Virus record (IMG/VR): IMGVR_UViG_3300036861_001052
Location: 1 to 64,000 of that record
Reading direction: 5' to 3' (one strand)
From: a virus
DNA length: 64,000 bases
The notes under the pieces were generated by a model. The model was not told the origin of the DNA, ran no database searches, and saw nothing but the letters and a program-made list of their open reading frames with translations. A program made the position numbers and the translations under genes. This document shows, piece after piece, positions 1 through 7,569 of this stretch (within the stretch, counting starts at the first letter, position 1; every line of letters begins with the position of its first letter).

Positions 1-270
1 GGCGGTGCGCCGACGGTCGACGCGGGCGCGACGGGCGGGACTCTGGGCTCCGGCGGAAGCGGCGGAACCGGTGGCGTCACGCCGACGGGCGGGACGGGCG
101 GAGAAGATCCGTGCTTGTTTGGACTCTGCTGCCAGGGCACGCCGTGCGACGCTCCGTGCGGCGCGGCGTCGGGCGGCCCTTGCTGTAAGCCTGCTCCGCT
201 CACGGGGTGCGGCTGCCTCGAGAAGCCCTCCGGGTGCTCCGGGATCTGCGGCGCGTTCGTGTGCAAGTGA
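1..270 (+). CDS. C-terminal part of a Gly-rich, Cys-rich secreted or lipoprotein-like protein (5' end outside window)
   Basis: An open frame enters from the left edge and ends at TGA 268-270, giving 89 residues. The first part is Gly/Thr-rich (repeats like GGSGGTGG). The second part has about fourteen cysteines with CC and CxxC spacing (LCCQGTPCDAPC, GPCCKP), typical of disulphide-bonded extracellular domains. The organisation matches the complete lipoprotein at 21638-22423, which has a lipobox, a Gly-rich linker and a Cys-rich domain. I therefore infer that the missing N-terminus carries a signal peptide. Such lipoproteins are frequent in myxobacteria. An AAGGAG for the next gene starts right after the stop. 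Confidence 0.7.
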   Translation, partial: GGAPTVDAGATGGTLGSGGSGGTGGVTPTGGTGGEDPCLFGLCCQGTPCDAPCGAASGGPCCKPAPLTGCGCLEKPSGCSGICGAFVCK

Positions 271-282
271 AAGGAGTCGGGC

Positions 283-651
283 GTGAAAGAGAGCGAAATG
301 TCCGCCATCAGCAGACTGAGCAAGGTGCAGAGCGTTCTCATGCACCACAGCTCGGGACTCTTCACCGAACTGAACGCGATGAAGAATCCCGTCGGGCCGC
401 CCATGCTCGTCGTCGACCGCGCGCGCTCGCTCTGCGGGCTTCTCCTCGACGCGCTCCAAACTGAGTCCCCGCGGATCCCAATGATCCTCTTCTGTCCTAG
501 CTGCGGCAAGCGCCACATCGACGAGGGCATCTGGGAGAACAAGCAGCACCACACGCACTCGTGTCAGGAGTGCGGCTTCACGTGGAGGCCCGCCGTCGTG
601 AACACGGTCGGCGTCCGGTTCCTGCCGGGTTTCAAGAACGAGGAGCCATGA
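283..651 (+). CDS. Small phage zinc-ribbon protein
   Basis: A 122-residue protein from GTG 283, preceded by AAGGAG (271-276) six bases upstream. The C-terminal half has CPSCGKRHID followed after about 20 residues by CQECGFTWRP, a two-CxxC zinc ribbon. This arrangement is common in small tailed-phage proteins annotated only as hypothetical. The N-terminal part is predicted helical and has no recognisable domain. The stop overlaps the next start as ATGA, so it begins a translationally coupled run. Function unknown; DNA or RNA contact through the ribbon is only an inference. Confidence 0.7.
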   Translation: MKESEMSAISRLSKVQSVLMHHSSGLFTELNAMKNPVGPPMLVVDRARSLCGLLLDALQTESPRIPMILFCPSCGKRHIDEGIWENKQHHTHSCQECGFTWRPAVVNTVGVRFLPGFKNEEP

Positions 652-992
652 GCGACCCCAAGACCCCCAACGAGAAGCTGCGACTGTTCGCCGAGATTCT
701 CACTGAGCTCGCTTACGATCAGGACCCGCCGAGCGGCTACTTCGAGCACAGTCTCGAAGCGGCGCTCGACGAGCACAACATGAGCCGTGACGACCTCGAC
801 GCACTCTCGAAGGAGCTCGGTTTCGAGTGGCGCTGCCAGGACGAGCCGGATGATCCGAAAACGCTTTGCAAGGCCTGCGGCGGCGGCCTAGCCGGGAGTC
901 GGACCCGGAACCTTTGCTGCTGTGCGGAAGGCGCAAAAGTCGCTCGTGGAGCCGAGCTCCGTTACAAAGACTCGATACGTGCCTGGCCATGA
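648..992 (+). CDS. Hypothetical acidic protein with C-terminal cysteine cluster
   Basis: A 114-residue protein starting at ATG 648, overlapping the previous stop (ATGA). The N-terminal two thirds are acidic and helical. The tail carries CKACGGGLAG and, after a Ser/Arg stretch, CCC, a plausible incomplete zinc site. It is coupled at its 3' end to the next ORF, again by ATGA at 989. I recognise no family. Confidence 0.6.
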   Translation: MSDPKTPNEKLRLFAEILTELAYDQDPPSGYFEHSLEAALDEHNMSRDDLDALSKELGFEWRCQDEPDDPKTLCKACGGGLAGSRTRNLCCCAEGAKVARGAELRYKDSIRAWP

Positions 993-1324
993 GTGACCCG
1001 AGCAATGTCCGGCAGCTGGGCAAACATCCCCGTTGGGAGCGCGGTGGCGGTCGCGAGGAAACCGAACCCTTATTCCGCACCTTTCAGGTCGGCAAACCCG
1101 TCAGCGTCGACTGCAGAGAGGCCTTGCGGGCCTACGTGCTCGGCCAGCGACGTGGTCCCGTGACCGTACAGTGGCTAGTTCGCGGTCACTGGCGCAACCA
1201 GCCGTGCGGGCCTGGACTTACAGATCGCAAAGGCATTTGGATAATGCCGCATTGGAAAGGCCCCGCTGACGCACCGATCAACCTGCGACCGCATCTAGTC
1301 GGCAAGGACGACACAGGCGCTTAG
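989..1324 (+). CDS. Hypothetical basic protein, conserved-looking phage ORF
   Basis: A 111-residue protein from ATG 989 (4-base overlap with the preceding stop). It is rich in Arg, Trp and Gly. The central piece reads YVLGQRRGPVTVQWLVRGHW and the C-terminal piece WIMPHWKGPADAP, with regularly spaced basic residues typical of small phage proteins of unknown role. No catalytic signature is visible. Six bases separate it from the next gene. Confidence 0.55.
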   Translation: MSDPSNVRQLGKHPRWERGGGREETEPLFRTFQVGKPVSVDCREALRAYVLGQRRGPVTVQWLVRGHWRNQPCGPGLTDRKGIWIMPHWKGPADAPINLRPHLVGKDDTGA

Positions 1325-1330
1325 GCTCCC

Positions 1331-1549
1331 ATGCGTCCCCTGTCCACCGCAGAGCTCTGTGCGCTCGTACCGCCAGTGAAGACGATCTCTCCTGAGCTCT
1401 CCCGCGAGCTCGAGGCACGCGGCCTCATCGAGCTCTACCGCGACAGCGACCGTCCCATGTTCCGCCTGACCGCTCTCGGCGAGCTCGCCCTCCGCGTGCA
1501 CGCTGCCTTCCTCTCTTCCGTCTACTCCGAAGGAGTACGCATCACATGA
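1331..1549 (+). CDS. Small winged-helix-like protein
   Basis: A 72-residue protein. The arrangement of helices followed by a hairpin (ELSRELEARGLIELY, then FRLTALGELAL) resembles a MarR/ArsR-type winged helix, in which 'arGLI' leads into the wing and 'LTALG' into the last helix. The call rests on this pattern only. Its stop overlaps the start of a 41-codon ORF as ATGA. It may be a transcription factor or a small DNA-binding accessory protein. Confidence 0.5.
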   Translation: MRPLSTAELCALVPPVKTISPELSRELEARGLIELYRDSDRPMFRLTALGELALRVHAAFLSSVYSEGVRIT

Positions 1550-1671
1550 AATCGAAAAAGAAGAAGTCCGTCCGAACCACAAAGACGAACATCCGCACCA
1601 TTCGGGTCCGCCTGATCGGCACAGCCCCCCTACTCCAGGGGAAGTACTGGGCCAACGTCGTACTCTCGTAA
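1546..1671 (+). CDS. 41-residue ORF resembling the N-terminus of the downstream protein
   Basis: ATG 1546 is well placed behind GAAGGAG (about 1529-1535) and overlaps the previous TGA. The 41-residue product starts with a Lys-rich stretch, then reads RVRLIGTAPLLQGKYW and stops soon after. The downstream gene has VVQFKCVGTAPYVQNKFS near its own N-terminus, so the two look homologous. The ORF is either a truncated duplicate, a leader peptide with regulatory function, or a remnant. The structured-RNA candidate starts 19 bases after its stop. Confidence 0.55.
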   Translation: MKSKKKKSVRTTKTNIRTIRVRLIGTAPLLQGKYWANVVLS

Positions 1672-1689
1672 AGAAACGCTTCTGCCCGC

Positions 1690-1780
1690 GAGGGGCGGAG
1701 TGAGCGGTCTGGGGACTTCAGGCCCCGTCTTTTCCGGTCTGACGGTCCCGATTAGACCAGGTCGTCTCACTCCGCCCCTC
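1690..1780 (+). ncRNA. Candidate structured RNA / leader element with 15-bp closing helix
   Basis: Bases 1690-1704 (gaggggcggagtgag) are perfectly complementary to 1766-1780. The 61 bases between contain two further helices: GGGG 1711-1714 with CCCC 1723-1726, and GGTCT 1736-1740 with AGACC 1754-1758, the latter extendable by CC/GG around a bulged A. This makes a multibranch junction rather than a simple terminator hairpin, and no U-run follows. It sits in the 148-base gap before ATG 1820, so a cis-regulatory leader or a small RNA is plausible. It matches no riboswitch class I know. Confidence 0.5.
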
Positions 1781-1819
1781 CTGGGCACAAACAAACCAGG
1801 AGAAACGAAACGCAAATCA

Positions 1820-2557
1820 ATGAAACGAGCAGCAACCCGAGCGACCGAAACGGATCTCGGCCACGCGGAGGACGGAACGCCGGTCGTCGGCCTCAATGTC
1901 CCGCCGGCAGATCTCCGAGTCGTTCAGTTCAAGTGCGTGGGCACCGCTCCCTACGTGCAAAACAAATTCAGCGGAGAGCAGAAGAGCGGCATCCGCAAAA
2001 CCCAGGAGGCTGGTAGCCAGGCCAAGAGCAAGCGCAAGCGCGATCCCAAGGACTTCAACCGCCTCTACGAGAACGCAAAACACGTGAGCGAGGAAGGCTG
2101 GATCGGCATCCCAGCGTCGTCGTTCCGGTCGGCGATGATCTCGGCCTGCCGCCTGGTCGGATTCAAAATGACAATCGCAAAAATGACCGTTTTCATCGTC
2201 GCCGACGGTCTCGACGCGGAAGAAGGCACGCCGCTCGTCCGGATCTTCGGAGAGCCGGAACAGCACGAGGCCGCTGCACGGAACGCGACCGGTGTCGTCG
2301 ACATCCGGGTCCGTCCCATGTGGCGGAGGTGGCACTGCACCCTCAACGTGCGCTTCGATGCTGGCCAATTCAGCGCGCAAGACGTGTTGAATCTACTCGA
2401 GCGCGCTGGGGCTCAGGTCGGCATCGGAGAAGGCCGGCCGGATTCGAAAAATAGTACCGGAATGGGTTGGGGCACCTTCGAAGTGGAAGGCCTCAGCGCA
2501 GGCGACCTTCCTTCCGGTGTCACTCCGCTCCGAGGCAAGAAAGGACGCGCTCAGTAA
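1820..2557 (+). CDS. Conserved phage protein of unknown function (GTAP-motif family)
   Basis: A 245-residue protein. I chose ATG 1820 (product begins MKRAATRATE) because the upstream in-frame GTG at 1700 lies inside the paired RNA element. AGGAG at 1798-1802 is rather far away (17 bases). Landmarks are VGTAPYVQNKF near residue 40, a Lys-rich segment at about 55-75, a central GWIGIPASSFRSAM, and a C-terminal Gly-rich motif VGIGEGRPDSKN with TGMGWGTFEV. The C-terminal glycine pattern recalls RAMP/Cas7-like folds, but that is weak and I do not claim it. It is followed immediately by the pentamer array. Confidence 0.65.
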   Translation: MKRAATRATETDLGHAEDGTPVVGLNVPPADLRVVQFKCVGTAPYVQNKFSGEQKSGIRKTQEAGSQAKSKRKRDPKDFNRLYENAKHVSEEGWIGIPASSFRSAMISACRLVGFKMTIAKMTVFIVADGLDAEEGTPLVRIFGEPEQHEAAARNATGVVDIRVRPMWRRWHCTLNVRFDAGQFSAQDVLNLLERAGAQVGIGEGRPDSKNSTGMGWGTFEVEGLSAGDLPSGVTPLRGKKGRAQ

Positions 2558-2569
2558 ACGACAACTTCG

Positions 2570-4110
2570 CTGGCCAGGCCCGGCACGGCCCGGCATGTCG
2601 AGGCTTGGCTTGGCGAGGATCGGTACGGCTGGCAGCGCTCCGCTGCGCGCGGCATGGCATGGCCCGGCAGGACACGGCATCGCAGGCTCGGCCGCGCTAG
2701 GCTGCGCGCGGTACGGCACGGACCGGATCGGCATCGCTGGCACCGCTGGGCATGGCTCGGCATGACTCGTCGGGGCTCGGCGGGCACCGCAAGGCGTGGT
2801 ACCGCTAAGGCACGGCTGGGCAACGCACCGCTGGCAGCGCGTGGCTAGGTCGCGCTGGGCGAGGCCTCACACGGCAGGCACGGCTAGCATTGGCACCGCT
2901 GCGCGAGGCCGGGCAACGCACGGCAGGCATCGCGCGGCACCGCATCGCTGGGCTCGGCACGTCGTCGCAGCGCAGGCAAGGCGCGGCACCGCACCGCTGG
3001 GCTCGGCACGTCGTCGCAGCGCAGGCAAGGCGTGGCGCCGCGTCGTACCGCTCGGCTCGGCTCGGCAGCGCAGGCATCGCAGCGCAAGGTGGCGCCAGGC
3101 ACGGCTGGACTCGGTAGGGCGCGGCGGCGCGGGCAACGCGTCGTATCGTAAGGCCGGGCTCGGCACGGCCCCGCTGGCAAGGCGTCGCGTGGCTCGGCGA
3201 GGTTTGGTCCGGCACGGCCCCGCTGGCAGCGCTGCGCTCGGCACGGCGTCGCACGGCGTGGCTCGGCTGGCGCGGCAACGCATGGCGCGGCGCTGCATGG
3301 CCGGACCCGGCGTGGATTGGCACGGCAGGCTAGGCATGGCACGGTCAGGCTCGGTGGCGCTGGGCTCGGCCGGCACGGCGTCGCTAGGCTGGGCAGCGCT
3401 GGGCGCGGCTGGCTCGGCAGCGCGTGGTGTCGCTCGGCTCGGTGGGGCACGGCACGGCTGGCAAGGCAACGCTGCGCGACGTCAGGCTTCTCGCGGTCGC
3501 GCTGGGCTGGGCATCGCACGGCGGGCACGACGTGGCTAGACCGGGCAGCGCCCGGCTTCGCATTCTCACGGCGGGCTTGGCAACGCTGGGCGAGGTCACG
3601 CGCGTCGCGGCAAGGTCTCGCTGGCAATGCAAGGTGTCGGAGGCACGGCGCGGCAACGCCGGATAGGTGACGCACCGCAGGCATCGCATGGCATGGCTCG
3701 GCCAGGTTCGGCAAGGCTGGGCATCGCAGGCAAGGTGGCGCTAGGTCAGGCCGGGAGCGGCGTCGCTGGCGACGCAGCGCATGGCGCGGCACGGAAAGGA
3801 GTCGCAACGAACGGCGGGCAGCGCAAGGTTAGGCGTGGCTTGGTCCGGACGGGGCACGGCATCGCGGGCGTGGCAGGGCAAGGACTGGAGCGGCAAGGCT
3901 CGGTCCGGCTGGCGACGCAAGGCGCGGCACGACTGCGCGGCGCTCGGCTGGGCATGGACTCGCACGGCGGGAACGGCAACGCGGCGCTCGGCAAGGCCAG
4001 GCACGGCACCGCTGGCGTGGTACGGCTGCGCATCGCACGGCAAGGTTCGGTGGGGCAGAGCACGGCTGGCATCGCTAGGCAACGCCGGGCAACGCCCGGC
4101 CGCGCCGGCA
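2570..4110 (+). repeat. About 1.5-kb degenerate pentanucleotide array, no credible gene
   Basis: For some 1540 bases the + strand is a near-continuous run of 5-base units in which GGC (or CGC) is kept and the other two bases vary (gctcg gcacg gcgtc gcacg gcgtg gctcg), with occasional phase slips. The + strand is richer in G than in C. Many long open frames exist on both strands only because stop codons are rare in this composition. Their products are mixtures of Gly, Ala, Arg, His and Trp without domain structure, and a 5-base period is incompatible with normal codon use. Possible roles are a packaging or partition site, a replication or recombination hot spot, or a non-coding RNA; none is shown. 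Confidence 0.85.
2932..3029 (+). repeat. 49-bp tandem duplication inside the pentamer array
   Basis: The 49 bases 2932-2980 are repeated directly at 2981-3029 with essentially one difference (gcaccgcaT versus gcaccgcaC). This shows recent slippage or unequal recombination within the array and supports expansion by local duplication followed by drift. Confidence 0.85.
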
Positions 4111-4117
4111 CCCCCAC

Positions 4118-4148
4118 GGGGCGGCTGAATCCCGCGTTCAGCCGCCCC
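4118..4148 (+). terminator. Strong hairpin between repeat array and next operon
   Basis: ggggcggctgaa (4118-4129) pairs perfectly with ttcagccgcccc (4137-4148) around a 7-base loop, followed by a short run gctcatttt. It ends the repeat region and lies 25 bases before ATG 4174. It could be a bidirectional or rho-independent terminator isolating the next operon, or a leader hairpin. The T-run is weak, so termination is not certain. Confidence 0.6.
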
Positions 4149-4173
4149 GCTCATTTTCGAAAGGATTTTTCAC

Positions 4174-4425
4174 ATGACCGACGAACAAGCCACGAAGTTC
4201 ATTGAAAAGAGCCGGCAGAAGATCCGAGCGCTCATCGCCGGACTCGAGATCATTCAGGACCGGACGACCGGCGCGAGCTTCTACAACTCGAGCGGTGACA
4301 GCATCACGTTCACGATCGCGACGCCGCTCACCGACTCCGAGGCACAGGCGCTCCAGGCGCTCGACTTCGAATACCGCTGGTACCCCGAGCACGGCCACGG
4401 CTGCGCCCACTTCCGCGAATGGTGA
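4174..4425 (+). CDS. Hypothetical small protein
   Basis: An 83-residue protein with AAAGGA ten bases upstream of ATG 4174. The N-terminal helix (TKFIEKSRQKIRALIAGLEI) is followed by beta-rich sequence ending YRWYPEHGHGCAHF. The His/Cys-rich C-terminus could bind a metal. It is the first gene after the hairpin, so it probably leads the 4.2-13.2 kb rightward operon. I recognise no family. Confidence 0.6.
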   Translation: MTDEQATKFIEKSRQKIRALIAGLEIIQDRTTGASFYNSSGDSITFTIATPLTDSEAQALQALDFEYRWYPEHGHGCAHFREW

Positions 4426-4440
4426 CCGAAAGACAAGCAC

Positions 4441-5010
4441 ATGAACGACATCGAACTCATCCGCAAAAACGATCTCCTGCAGCGAGAGCTCACAAAGCTC
4501 GTCCGCCTCGACGGCTCTCTCCGTCCCGAGGACATCCTCGACGCCGCGAAGTCCGCGGCGCATCCCCTGCACAGCTGCTTCGTGTGGGACGACACCGAGG
4601 CCGCGGCGCGCTACCGCCTGCTCCAGGCCAAGGCGCTCGTCCGCTACGTCCGGATCATCATCCCGACTCCGGAGCACCGGACCATCATCGTCCGCATGTT
4701 CGCGTCGCTTCCGAGCGATCGGTTCTCGGGGGCGGGCTACCGTACGCTGAGCTCCGTGCTCTCGGACGAAGAGAAGAAGCGCGAGCTCGTCATCTCCGCT
4801 CTCCGCGAGCTCGAGGCCTTCCAGCGCCGCTACGCGAATCTCCAGGAGCTCGCCGGCGTCATGGGGGAGATCACCCGCCTCACCCGCAATCTCGAGAAGG
4901 CCGCCCGGACGAAGAAGCCGCGGAAGCGCCGCCCGAAGCGTAAGGGCCTGAAGCCGCCGCCGAAGATCCGGAAACCGAAGGGGCCGGGGCGCGGGGCGCC
5001 CAAGCATTGA
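4441..5010 (+). CDS. Conserved phage protein with basic tail
   Basis: A 189-residue protein. The segment at about residues 25-65 (PEDILDAAKSAAHPLHSCF, then WDDTEAAARYRLLQAKALV) resembles a recurrent phage family of unknown function in which 'PLH..F.WDD..AA..YRL.QAR.LI' is diagnostic. The last 40 residues are almost entirely Lys, Arg and Pro, a likely nucleic-acid-binding tail. The middle is helical. DNA binding is an inference from the tail only. Confidence 0.65.
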   Translation: MNDIELIRKNDLLQRELTKLVRLDGSLRPEDILDAAKSAAHPLHSCFVWDDTEAAARYRLLQAKALVRYVRIIIPTPEHRTIIVRMFASLPSDRFSGAGYRTLSSVLSDEEKKRELVISALRELEAFQRRYANLQELAGVMGEITRLTRNLEKAARTKKPRKRRPKRKGLKPPPKIRKPKGPGRGAPKH

Positions 5011-5017
5011 GGCGCGC

Positions 5018-5959
5018 ATGCACATTTTGGCGTATCAGATCGGAGTCCTCTACCCGGGATTCGAGGACGCGCCGCGGGCAGAGCTCGCTCGCGTCTTCGG
5101 AGAGTTCGGGTTCGAGAGGGCTGCCCATACGGCGACCGACATCGATCGGCACCGCGCCCTCTCCGTCGTGATCCGGAAAGTCGGCTCACACAGAAAGGAC
5201 GGTCTCCGCGCTTCCGTCGTGAGGCCCCCGCTCCACTTTCAGATCGAAGAGGCCGACCCAGACGGGGCAAGCCCCTACGTCATCGGCGCTCGGATCTTCT
5301 CCGAGCCCCGCGGCATCGTGATCGAGGCGCCCGCCTATGGCCCCTTCAAGAAGTCCCGGGCCCTCGCCGAACGTATCCAGCGCCGGGCTAACCGCCTGGT
5401 CACGCACGCCGACACGCGCGCGGTCTCCCGCGCCGTCAAGGCCATGGTGGAGGAGGCGCGGGCGTTTAGGTTCATTGCGAGGGGCTCTTACATGCTGCGG
5501 GCCGCTGACCCGGTCTCCGGGCGCCTCGTTCAATGCCTCCGGGCGCTTCGGCGAGAGTTCTACGACGAGGAGCGCCGCACGGGCCTCCGAGCGTCCGTCG
5601 TCGAGATCTTGGACAAGCCCGATAACCGACACGCCGTCGCCGACGCCGTGACAGACGACGCCGAGCGGCAGATCGCCCTCCTCGTCGAGCAGCTCGAGGA
5701 AGATTCACACTCGGAAAGCCTCCGGCCGGAAACGCTCGAGAAGAGGCGGCGCACCCTCCGCGCCTTCCACGAAAGTCTCGTTTCCGTCCAAGACCTCATG
5801 GGCCCCTGGTTTCTGCCGACCGCGGCTCGCGCGAAGGCCATCCTCGGCGCCTACGACTCGGCTGGCTCCGGCCTCGAGCTCTCGGTACCCTTGTCGCTCG
5901 AGCCCGTGCAAAAGACCACCAAACATCCACCACTCGCTTTACCAAGGGGCCTCATATGA
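5018..5959 (+). CDS. Hypothetical 313-residue phage protein, mixed alpha/beta with helical C-terminal half
   Basis: ATG 5018 follows the previous stop by seven bases. The first 100 residues look beta-rich (HILAYQIGVLYPGF, YVIGARIFSEPRGIVIEAP). From about residue 110 the protein is helical and Arg-rich, with a long acidic helix near residues 210-260. No transmembrane segment or catalytic motif is visible. It overlaps the next gene by ATGA, so it is probably expressed with it. Function unknown. Confidence 0.6.
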   Translation: MHILAYQIGVLYPGFEDAPRAELARVFGEFGFERAAHTATDIDRHRALSVVIRKVGSHRKDGLRASVVRPPLHFQIEEADPDGASPYVIGARIFSEPRGIVIEAPAYGPFKKSRALAERIQRRANRLVTHADTRAVSRAVKAMVEEARAFRFIARGSYMLRAADPVSGRLVQCLRALRREFYDEERRTGLRASVVEILDKPDNRHAVADAVTDDAERQIALLVEQLEEDSHSESLRPETLEKRRRTLRAFHESLVSVQDLMGPWFLPTAARAKAILGAYDSAGSGLELSVPLSLEPVQKTTKHPPLALPRGLI

Positions 5960-6174
5960 CCGACGACGCCGAGCTCAAGGCTCATGCGCTCAGCACCGAA
6001 GCTCGCCGCTGTGCCGAGAAGATCGCGGCAGAGTCGCCCCCCACGCGGATCATCGTCGTGGCCTTCCAGGACGGCGACGACTTTGGCGCCTCGGTCGTCC
6101 GGCAGAGCGGACAAGAGATCGTGCATATCGTGCGGGCCCTACGGGCCATCGCCTCCCAACTCGAGCAGAACTAG
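5956..6174 (+). CDS. Hypothetical small protein
   Basis: A 72-residue protein, ATG 5956 overlapping the previous TGA. The N-terminus is helical and acidic, the middle reads RIIVVAFQDGDDFGASVV, and the C-terminal helix reads IVHIVRALRAIASQLEQ. The compact alpha/beta pattern suggests a small folded domain, but no family is recognised. Its TAG shares a base with the next GTG start. Confidence 0.55.
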   Translation: MTDDAELKAHALSTEARRCAEKIAAESPPTRIIVVAFQDGDDFGASVVRQSGQEIVHIVRALRAIASQLEQN

Positions 6175-6590
6175 TGCAACGCTTCATCGTCGTGAACATC
6201 ACGAAGCGGCAGTTTCTCGACCCGGCGGCGTTCGGGGAGGGGCGAGGACTCCTCGACTTCGGGGCGAGCGGATCCGGCACCATGCTCGGGCTCGCCGTCC
6301 TTCTCGCCTCGGGCTGTAACCAGGGCCTCCGGGAGCTCCAGGTCGACCATCCTCTCATCGGATCCTGGAACGGCGACCGAATCGCCATCTCAGGCGATCT
6401 CGACACGCAGATCTTCACCGAGCTCCAGGGCTCGGAATTCCGACTGCTTCCGATCGCTCCATCGCTCTTCGAGGTGGCCCTGCGGCTCTACGACGACATC
6501 TCGGCGCAAGTCCTCGAGCTCATAGCCATCGAGCCCTACGAAAAACGCGCGCTCGAGAACAAGGGAGCGCTACCTAAAAAAGGAGACTGA
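6174..6590 (+). CDS. Hypothetical 138-residue protein
   Basis: GTG 6174 overlaps the preceding TAG by one base, the usual coupling here. The product contains ITKRQFLDPAAFGEG near the N-terminus, a Gly/Leu-rich GTMLGLAVLLASGCN segment, and later LIGSWNGDRIAISGD. Related small proteins in other phages share 'ckyk.f.dP..fGdG' followed by 'gs.WaGd.v...gd', which may mark a conserved family, but this is from memory only. No enzymatic signature. Confidence 0.55.
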   Translation: MQRFIVVNITKRQFLDPAAFGEGRGLLDFGASGSGTMLGLAVLLASGCNQGLRELQVDHPLIGSWNGDRIAISGDLDTQIFTELQGSEFRLLPIAPSLFEVALRLYDDISAQVLELIAIEPYEKRALENKGALPKKGD

Positions 6591-6592
6591 CC

Positions 6593-6805
6593 ATGGCCGA
6601 AACCATTTGGGACAAAGACGCGCGCGCCGCAGCGGCCGCCATTCTCACGAACCAGCGTAGCCCCAAGAACGAAGTGCCCGATGCCAAAAGCGTCGCGAGC
6701 TACGCAGCCGTCATCGCCGACGCCCTCGGTGCCGAGCGGCTCCGTCGCTACGAGGAGCGCATCGCCGCACTCGACAAGAAGCCCTCCGGAAAGCCCGGCC
6801 CATGA
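6593..6805 (+). CDS. Hypothetical 70-residue helical protein
   Basis: ATG 6593 follows a strong AAAAAGGAG. The product is highly helical and Ala-rich (DARAAAAAILTNQRSP, SYAAVIADALGAERLRRYEE) and ends in a Lys/Pro tail. The 3' end overlaps the methyltransferase start by ATGA. No known family. Confidence 0.6.
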   Translation: MAETIWDKDARAAAAAILTNQRSPKNEVPDAKSVASYAAVIADALGAERLRRYEERIAALDKKPSGKPGP

Positions 6806-7569
6806 GAACCATCGCCTACCTCGGCGACTACACGGCGCTCACGACGACGAAGTACGGGGACAAGATCTACGTCGACACGCGCGACACGTCGCTTGCGCCG
6901 CATCTCCTCGTCGAGGGCGACTGGGAGCCATGGGTCACCAATGCCATGCGCTCCGTGCTCTCGAGGATCGGGCCTGGCTTTACGTTCATCGACGTCGGCG
7001 CGAACTTCGGCTGGTACACGCTCCTAGCGCACCGGATGGACGCGCACTCCGTCGTCGCCATCGAGCCCAACCCCCGCCTCTTCGAGCTTCTTCGAAAGAC
7101 CGTCGCCGTGAACGGACGCATCGGAAAGACTGGTCTTATGGAGTTGGCAGCGACAGCCACTGTCCAACGGCTCTTTCTCGAGTTTACGTGGGACGAGCTC
7201 GGCGGCGGGCGGCTCGTGGAAGATGCCACGCGGAGCCACTCGCGAGTGGTCCCCGTCAGCGGAGTTCCGCTCGACACCGTCATCCCCTACGCCTCCACCC
7301 TTCCGCCCCGCGTCGTCATCAAAATCGACGTCGAGGGTGGCGAGGTCGACGTGCTCAGGGGAGCTAGCAAGATCCTAGATCTCGGCCCCATTCTTTTCGT
7401 GGAGCACCACCAGGAAAACACCGCCGCGCTCTGGGAGCTTCTCGGTTCGCGGTACACGATTCATCTCGCCAAGCACGACGGGCACCGGGGGGCCGCGCTC
7501 TCGCTCTCCGAGGCCCTGGACATCCCGAACGCCGAGACCCTCATCTGCCTCCCCGTCACCCTCCCATGA
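6802..7569 (+). CDS. FkbM-type SAM-dependent methyltransferase
   Basis: A 255-residue protein. Motif I is FIDVGANFGWYTLL (about residues 55-68), followed by an acidic SAM-ribose position in VVAIEPNPRLFELL. The characteristic FkbM end piece VVIKIDVEGGEVDVLRGA sits near residues 170-187. Members methylate hydroxyls on sugars, polyketides or glycolipids. In a phage genome that also encodes several glycosyltransferases, modification of a virion or host-surface glycan is a reasonable inference. It is coupled on both sides by 4-base overlaps. Confidence 0.85.
   Translation: MRTIAYLGDYTALTTTKYGDKIYVDTRDTSLAPHLLVEGDWEPWVTNAMRSVLSRIGPGFTFIDVGANFGWYTLLAHRMDAHSVVAIEPNPRLFELLRKTVAVNGRIGKTGLMELAATATVQRLFLEFTWDELGGGRLVEDATRSHSRVVPVSGVPLDTVIPYASTLPPRVVIKIDVEGGEVDVLRGASKILDLGPILFVEHHQENTAALWELLGSRYTIHLAKHDGHRGAALSLSEALDIPNAETLICLPVTLP

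Noticed and set aside
1700-1819. Upstream GTG start (1700) for the 1820 gene
   Set aside because: It would translate through the perfectly paired RNA element and add 40 residues of unlikely composition; ATG 1820 gives a plausible N-terminus.
2932-3029. Possible CRISPR repeat pair
   Set aside because: The two copies are adjacent and continuous, without unique spacers, and belong to the pentamer array.
2570-4110. Many long open frames on both strands (for example 2796-3539 + and 2884-3807 -)
   Set aside because: They come from rare stop codons in a GC-rich pentamer repeat. Products are Gly/Ala/Arg/His/Trp mixtures with no domains, no ribosome sites and equal quality on both strands.
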